Shown here one piece after another: positions 57,534-64,000 of a stretch of 64,000 nucleotides of DNA. The translations under genes and the position numbers were made by a program. Position 1 is the first letter of the stretch, and each line of letters starts with the position of its first letter. The notes beneath the pieces are model-generated. The model saw only the letters and a list, made by a program, of their open reading frames with translations, made no database searches and was not told where the DNA came from. Source of the stretch: Dioscorea cayenensis subsp. rotundata (lineage: Eukaryota > Streptophyta > Magnoliopsida > Dioscoreales > Dioscoreaceae); NCBI RefSeq assembly GCF_009730915.1, contig NC_052473.1:15892100-15956099 (forward strand). Reading direction: 5' to 3'.

Positions 57534-60500
57534 ATGAAACACTCGCAACTATCTCTCTTGTATTCGTCATGGCTCAGTACTCTTATGTTATTTTGGATGT
57601 TGTTGCTGGCTCATCATGTCTTACAACAAATCAAATGGTTGTTTTGCTTGTGTAGAGGAAGAGAAGATTGCTCTTCTTAATATCAAATCAGCATTTAGTG
57701 ATCATAAAAGCATTGTTGATCCATACTCCTTCTTTCAGTCATGGAATAAGAGTATTGAATGCTGCAATTGGTATGGAGTGCATTGCTCACCCACCACAAA
57801 GCATGTTAGGCAACTCGAAACTTCATGATCGCTCTAATACCGTAACTCTAAATACCTCCTTGTTCCTTCCATTCCGGGAACTTGGAGCCTCGCTCTATCA
57901 TTCAATGGCTTCAACACCGCATCCCCAGTGATTGTTTTTAGGAGTTGGGCGTAATTGGACAATCTTTTGGTACTTGGATCTCTCATATAACAGCTTTTTC
58001 ACTTTACCAATGGTACTGTTGTGCATGTGTTCATTTTGTACACCATTTAATTTCTATTGTTGTTTCTACTCAATGGTTTTCTTATCTTCTTTGTTATTCT
58101 AACGCTATTCATATCCTTGAGTGCAGTATACAGCTATCACCGAAGTTGAGCAAGCTCAGATACTTGGATTTGTCAAATAATCAGTTCAATGAAAGCATTG
58201 TTCCACATTTGATTGGACTATCTTCTCTCAAGACTCTTTATTTGGAATGGAATGACATGGGTGGTGACCTTCCTCTCAAAGGTAAGTACATGTTCTTGAT
58301 TTTAAAAGATATTAAATGAAAAATGAAAAATAAAATTAAAGTAATATTTATGCAAAATCATTTATATTAATAAATAAATAATTTATTATAACATATATGG
58401 TTAATCAACTTTATCAAAATAAATATTTACTTGATAATTAATATTCTATCAAACCCTAACGCCTCAAAAGGTTTTACATAAAAATTCTAATACAATGCCA
58501 TATTAAGCCTCATGTGATGGGCTTGATGCAGGAGCATCTTGAATCCCAAACTCGGCGGACAAAATTCGCCCACTTTTAGAAGTATATCGGGATTTGATTC
58601 TCTAGAAGGATGGGATCGTAATTTTGTTTTTATCCAATTTTTTTTAATTTTACAATCAATATAAACATAAATATAAACATATGAAAAACATTAATAATAA
58701 TTATTATTTATACATTTTAGTTATATACATAGCGCTAATATTTGGTTTAAGGGATGGAGCTTGAATGGGGTTTGTAAACCCCTAAAATGTCCATCCAAGT
58801 AATCATCAGTTATACACTTGACAGTACATTTTTAGAAACAAAAATGGCTAAGTTTGGGAGTATTTTACATTGTTGTCAAATAACATTACTTTTTTGTTTT
58901 GAATTTAATTAAGTTACATTTACTGATTTATTATTATCATACTATCATTTGATGATAAGTATTAATACTTATTTATTCTATTTCAGGATTATGCAAATTA
59001 ATGAATCTTGAGGAGTTAGACATTGGTTACAATGATTTAAGTGGAGATATTCCATTGTGTTTTGGACATCTATCGTCTCTGAGTTATTTTGACATCTCCT
59101 ACAACCAAATCCAAATGCCTTTTCCTTCAATTATCTTTAAAAACCTCACAAAACTCAAGTATGCCTTCTTTTCAAACAATTACTTCAGTGGTGCTCTCTC
59201 AATAGATGAATTTGCTAATAATACCGAGCTTAAAATATTAGATTTTTCTAACAATAATCAGCTAGAGGTCCAAAATGAACATGTAAGGTTGACACCATCA
59301 TTTCAACTTGATGCTATTTTCTTGTCCAACTGCATCTGTAATTCAGTTCCCATGTTTTTGTCCACTCAGTATCAAATAAAACACATTGATCTTTCTAATA
59401 GTAACCTCAAAGGTAACATACCAATGTGGTTATTTCAAAAATAAAAACTCATCTATATTATCTAAATTTAAGGAATAACTCATTAACTGGACCATTGATC
59501 TTCCCATCTCATCTCAAAACAAATTTGATTTGGTTTGATGTATCCAACAACAAACTCATAGGAGAAATACATATGAGCATTGGCTATGTGATTCCTTATA
59601 TTTCTTATTTGAACATGTCTGAAAATTCCTTGCAAGGTGTCATTCCTTTTTCATTTAGAAATTTGAGTCACCTGAACACTCTAGACTTATCCAATAACAA
59701 GTTATCAGGACAAATTTCTAATTCTATTGAATATTTAGATAATCTTCATGTGTTAGACTTAGGTGAGAACAATTTTCAAGGAAATATGTTTACAAATAAC
59801 TTTAGCCTAACTTATCTATATGCTTTTATTGTTAATAAGAACCAATTGACTGGAGAGATTCCAAATAGTATTTGCAAGATGTTTTTTTCAATCTTAGATA
59901 TTAGTGAGAATCGATTGTCTGGTGCATTGCCTTCTTGTATGAACAACTTTCAATATTCCCTTAAGGTCTTGGATGTTAGAGGAAATAGTTTAGAAGGAAG
60001 TATACCATCTAAATTTTGTGGTTTTTTTTGGCTTCAGTACTTGGATCTCTCTAACAATCATTTCTCTGGTTTAATTCCACCTTGCTTCAACTTCCCTCAC
60101 TTGTTGTATTTGAATTTGAAGGATAACAACTTCACTGGTTCCTTATTAAGTGCTTCTTTTGGCAACAACCTGGAAATACTAGACATAGGAAACAACCATT
60201 TCATTGGTGGTATTCCTAATTGGATAGGCACCCTCCAAAATCTAAAGATATTCTCTTTGAAAGGAAATCATTTTAAAGGACCAATCCCCAAACAAATATG
60301 CAACTTGAAATATCTTCACATATTAGACTTTTCTCAAAACAATTTATCTGAAGAAATTCCTCCATGCATTCATAATATCGGTCATCATTTGGATTCTGTG
60401 ACCATCATTTTGGAAGAGGTTGGTATTGGCATCAATGAGTCCAATATCTTTCCCTATCACTACTTCTCCAATATGCTATCTCCCGAGGAAATGTTCCCAG

Positions 60501-61159
60501 CTTCTGTTGAATATATTGATTTTGCAACAAAAGAGAGATCATATGCTTACAAAGGTGATATCATCAACTACTTTTCTGGAATAGATTTATCTTGCAACAA
60601 ATTGGTTGGTCAGATCCCAATTGAGATCGGCGACATGGCATGGCTCCTAGCATTAAATTTGTCCAACAACATGCTACATGGTCCAATACCTCATACACTA
60701 TCACGGTTGACAGAGATTGAAAGTTTAGATCTCTCACACAACATGTTGGCAGGAAGAATTCCTTCGCAACTAGCAGAGTTGCATTTCATTGAATTTTTCT
60801 CAGTGGCATATAACAACCTCTCTGGTCCAACACTTGGGATGGTTGGACAGTTCAGCACATTTAGTGAGAAAAACTATGAGGGGAATCCTTATCTTTGTGG
60901 CCCTCCCTTGGTGAAGAGTTGCAATAATATGTCATCACCACATCAAAATCAAGTTAAAGATGGCCACAAAAACGAAGAAACAATGGAGCGCTTTATAACC
61001 ATTGCAATTTTTGTTTTGGGTTTTATTATGGGCTTCTGGGGATGGATGGCTCTTCTATTTTTCAAGAGAAGCTTGAGTTATTCTTTCTTTCTAGGAGTGG
61101 ATGGATACATGGAGGATATTGTTGATATGGCTCGAAATCTTCTAGCAAAGATTAAATAG
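57534..61159 (+). pseudogene. Frameshifted copy of the RLP at 7950
   Basis: The exon plan is the same as in the intact paralogue: exon 1 57534-58012, exon 2 58127-58281, exon 3 58987-61159, with equivalent splice sites. Compared with 7950-11185, it has an extra base after the signal peptide (near 57628), a shift near 57805, a degraded end of exon 1 (near 57930-57960), a one-base loss at the start of exon 2, and A-run changes at about 59435 that create a stop (WLFQK*). From about 59450 a single frame runs 570 codons through the remaining LRRs, island, GNPYLCGPPL cap, membrane span and tail, still very similar to the intact protein. Several breaks are in homopolymers, so some could be base-call errors, but together they argue for a pseudogene. 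Confidence 0.85.
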
Positions 61160-62570
61160 CATCGGTAGGCATTTGGTTGCCTTATATTTTAGCGCCAAGC
61201 TTGTGCTTTGTTGTCCTTTTCTCTCTTGCTTGTTGTGAGCCTTAATCACTTAGCTGGTTTGTGATGTTCTCTTTATGTTGTTTCCATATTTATGTATTAT
61301 TGTTTATTGTGCATGGTAACTATGTACTTTATTTTTAATAAATGCTTGTGGTTAATCCATTTTATCTGAAAAAAACGAGCAAATAATTAGTGGGTTTCAT
61401 ATTTTCATTCTTGAGACACATTGGCTGAGAAAGGATTAAATTATTCATGATGTCTTGCAATTTAATAAACTCATCAATTCAAGGAAATTTTCAACTATAT
61501 AATTGAGAAACATGTGTTTTTTAATACTATATGTTCAAATTATAAAAATAACTAATAGTCTTATATCTATTAATTTGGAAAATATATAGTATATTAGTGA
61601 CAAAAGACATCAAAATAATCATAAACGAGAAAAACATACTAACAAAGCACATAAGCACATCATGTGTGAACGTTAGAAATATTAGCTTCCCCAGCTCAAA
61701 ACAATCATAGAACTCAACAATCTTGAATTGATGTAGCTTTGGATAGCAATCTTTGTATTCAATGATGTTTAGCATCATGGATTGTTCATTGATTAATAGT
61801 TGTTTGAGTTATCAATAACTGTTTCATGTTCAGATATTTGGTTTCTTATTCAGTATCTCTGTTTTAATCTAAGCTTGAGTTATTAAATTAACATGTTTGC
61901 AGGGTGAGTAGTTAAGTCAGTTTATTCATCTTTCCAGAATTTCAACTTAATCAATTTTTTTTTTTTAAAAAAAAAATAAGGGGTTGAATAAAAATTCAAT
62001 TAACCTTTTTTTTTTTGGTTAGAATTGCAATCCTAACAAATGGATTGATAATCAATTTCAAAAAGTTGGACTAATTAAATAGTATTTTGACTGCAATTTT
62101 AACAAGGCAAGACAGTGAAACTGGAGAAGGATATATAGAGATCATTCTCATTCATTCAACAAGAAACACTACCAAAGTGGAGTAAAATCTCTTTGGCATA
62201 TCTATGCAGCTGCAATTGTGCAGTATCAGTCTGAAAAGTATTTATGATGGAGACATATTGACTAAGGTATTATTCCAAAGCTTTAAGTATGAAGAAATTC
62301 ATAGATGATTGATATATAAATTAAAAGCCTGTTTAATTATCTCATCAAAAGAAAAAGTAAAAATAAAATAAACAGTAAAAACATTGAATAAACTAAAAAC
62401 AATCATGTAACTTCAAATACCTTACTTGGATCAAGTCTTTCAAAGAAGCTAGAAATACAAAGTCAAACAGTTAAAAGACAAATCCTAACTAATAGACCAT
62501 CCATGATGCTAAGTTGCAGTAAATTAAGAAAAACATTCCAAACTCTCTGGACATCTGAAATAGTAAATGA
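61160..62570. other. Spacer between convergent RLP copies
   Basis: It is homologous to 11186-12885 up to about 62170 but lacks the two LINE 3' fragments. From 62170 to 62570 it continues as the normal 3' flank of the minus-strand RLP. In the other copy that part is missing, replaced by LINE sequence. No gene seen; a short minus-strand open frame at 61527-61778 has no family resemblance. Confidence 0.7.
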
Positions 62571-63670
62571 TCAAATGCATACCAAAAAACATGACTTTGT
62601 TTTTGCTACCAAATTACTAAATCTTAAAAAGACTTCCTCACCATAGCTATCTATTACAACAAACAGATAGTGGCGCCAACTTATCTTGAAGTAGAGTAGA
62701 GCCATCCATCCCCAAAAGCCAATGATGAAAGCCAGTGTAAAAGATGCGAAGAAAAAAAGATTGTCAATTGTTTCTTCATTCCCATAATCATCTTCTACCT
62801 CACCTTGTCGTGGTGATGGCAATGGTGTGCAATTCCTTACCAATGGTGGACCGCAAAGATATGGGTTCCCCTTGTAACTGCTTTCATCAAATGTGCTAAA
62901 TTGCGAGACCCTTCCCAGTGTAGGACCAGATAGATTATTGTATGGCACTGAGAAGACCTCTATAAAATATAGCTCTGCTAATTGTGTAGGTATATTTCCT
63001 GTCAACATGTTGCAGGAGAGGTCTAAACTTTCAATATCTATCAACCTTGATAATGTATCAGGAAGCGGCCCAGAAAGTTGATTGTTAGATAAGTTCAAAG
63101 CTCGTAGCCAACTCATGTTGCCCATTTCCATTGGTATCTTACCGACAAGTTGGTTGCAAGACAAGTCTAGTCCAGAAAAATAGTTTATGATGCGCCCCTT
63201 GTAAGTGTATAATCTACTCTTTGTTTCGAAGTCAATGTCTTCAACTTTCATTATTGTGAGATAACTACCATAATCCTTCATCTCGAGAATGCCTTTGTAA
63301 GAGGGACGAAATTTCCAAGTTACTTCTGTCTTAATTTTCACAGAATAAGCTCGCACGGTCTCAACATGTCCAATTTTATGGAAACATGAAGGTATGTGCC
63401 CCGAGAAATTGTTATGAGAAAGATCTAGTATCCGAACATATTTCAAGTTACATATTTTTTCTGATATTGGTCCCGTGAAATTATTTCCTTCTAAAGAAAG
63501 TATCTTGAGGTTTAGGATAGCTCCCCATATCCTCCCCAACTAGAGATATCACCAAAAAACTCATTATTTCCTATGTCTAATATTTTCAAAGGGCTACCTG
63601 ACAAAGATCTTGGAATTAAGCCTGTGAGTAGATTATCATTTAAATTGAGGTAGTCCAAGTGAGACAGATT
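62571..63670 (-). pseudogene. 3' part of RLP, copy of 13854-21683, cut by LINE
   Basis: The minus-strand frame of 322 codons contains LRRs, the island region (FETKSRLYTYKGRIINYFSG), four LRRs, NNLSGPTLGRVSQFSTFDESSYKGNPYLCGPPLVRNC, an acidic linker, a membrane span (LFFFASFTLAFIIGFWGWM) and a short tail ending at 62571. Upstream, five extra bases near 63530 relative to the other copy create a frameshift and stop. LRR sequence continues to 63670, where the 5' end of a LINE begins. It supplies the C-terminal half missing from the paralogue at 13854. Confidence 0.88.
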
Positions 63671-64000
63671 ATTAACTCTGCCGACTCAAATATCTATCTT
63701 TGTTACCTTTTTCCTTCTCCTCTGAGATCTTCCTCCTTCTCCTGATCCCTTCTTTCTCCCCCTCTTGCCATGGCAAGCGGGGGGCAAGACCCACTGCCTT
63801 CTGCATCTCAAGTCCCTCCACCTCCTCAGTCATGGGCTCAGATCACTACAAAACTCACTCCCACCATTAACTCCTCTCCTCTCCACAACCCTGCAGTTCT
63901 CAACAAACTCAAAGCCTCTACTACGGAATTCATCAAGGTTGATAACGATACTCTCAGCCGAGTCCGGCTTCGATTTCAGCACTCCCTCTTTGGCAAATTC
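63671..64000 (+). mobile_element. 5' end of a LINE running off the window
   Basis: RLP similarity stops at 63670 and is followed by about 100 bp of CT-rich leader and then an ORF1 start. It is related to the LINE at 23048-29149 (same MASGGQ start and SPLHN---LNKLKA-T segment). The 3' end and target duplication lie beyond 64000. It breaks the RLP at 62571-63670. Confidence 0.85.
63770..64000 (+). CDS. LINE ORF1, N-terminal 77 codons (partial)
   Basis: The ATG at 63770 (cttgccATGGCAAGC) opens a frame that is still open at 64000. It contains PPPPQSWAQITTKL, NSSPLHNPAVLNKLKAST and LRFQHSLFGKF, which match the ORF1 start of the LINE at 29037 (SWSQIAASL, NSPLHNEQLLNKLKAT, MKFQYALYGKL). It would encode the RNA-binding ORF1 protein with a DUF4283 domain and a zinc knuckle further on. 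Unlike the other LINE copies, the visible part has no break. Confidence 0.8.
   Translation, partial: MASGGQDPLPSASQVPPPPQSWAQITTKLTPTINSSPLHNPAVLNKLKASTTEFIKVDNDTLSRVRLRFQHSLFGKF

Overview
The window looks like an accessory, transposon-dense part of an AT-rich flowering-plant nuclear genome. The evidence is a cluster of leucine-rich-repeat receptor-like proteins (RLPs) with short introns, a Ty1/copia element primed by tRNA-iMet, plant L1-type LINEs, and hAT, Mutator, PIF/Harbinger-like and CACTA DNA transposons. The species cannot be named from sequence alone. A 1000-N assembly gap lies at 35761-36760.

Layout. 1-7945 is non-genic: AT-rich DNA, a 628-bp hAT-type element (1558-2185, 8-bp target duplication), a possible TIR element with an internal 148-bp duplication (2773-3674), and a 3.7-kb Mutator-like element with 276-bp TIRs and a 10-bp target duplication (4053-7745). 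7950-11185 is the only RLP gene that reads through intact (three exons, 937 aa). Facing it is a pseudogenised RLP (13854-21683) whose 3' end has been replaced by a LINE reverse-transcriptase fragment and whose second intron carries a 4.7-kb copia element (15971-20708). At 22800-29480 a glycerol-3-phosphate-transporter-like fragment is split by a near full-length LINE. At 30304-44917 a third RLP, on the minus strand, appears split into a 3' part (30304-33175) and a 5' part (44003-44917) by a CACTA end, a gap and a degenerate Mutator transposase gene. A PIF-type MITE also sits inside its exon. 44930-50960 holds a GC-rich repeat, then a run of small pieces of unrelated plant genes (an SBP-box factor, a PDR-type ABC transporter and two unidentified genes), ending at a CACTA 3' terminus. 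50966-57533 contains repeated RLP upstream units, split by a second near full-length LINE with a 16-bp target duplication. 57534-61159 is a frameshifted copy of the first RLP, and 62571-63670 is a copy of the second, broken by a third LINE that runs off the right edge.

How it fits together. The arrangement [RLP+ > spacer < RLP-] occurs twice (7950-21683 and 57534-63670), with homologous spacers, so the cluster grew by duplication of a convergent gene pair. Because the two copies share a spacer, several insertions can be dated relative to the duplication by looking at the empty site in the other copy. RLPs of this type are cell-surface receptors without a kinase domain, and they usually act in defence or development through partner kinases. 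Only one copy here looks able to make a full product. I found no tRNA, rRNA, CRISPR array or prokaryotic-type feature. I did not find a new biochemical system. The most informative signals are the duplicated convergent pair, the TE-dissected RLP, the frame-preserving MITE insertion and the cluster of captured gene fragments.
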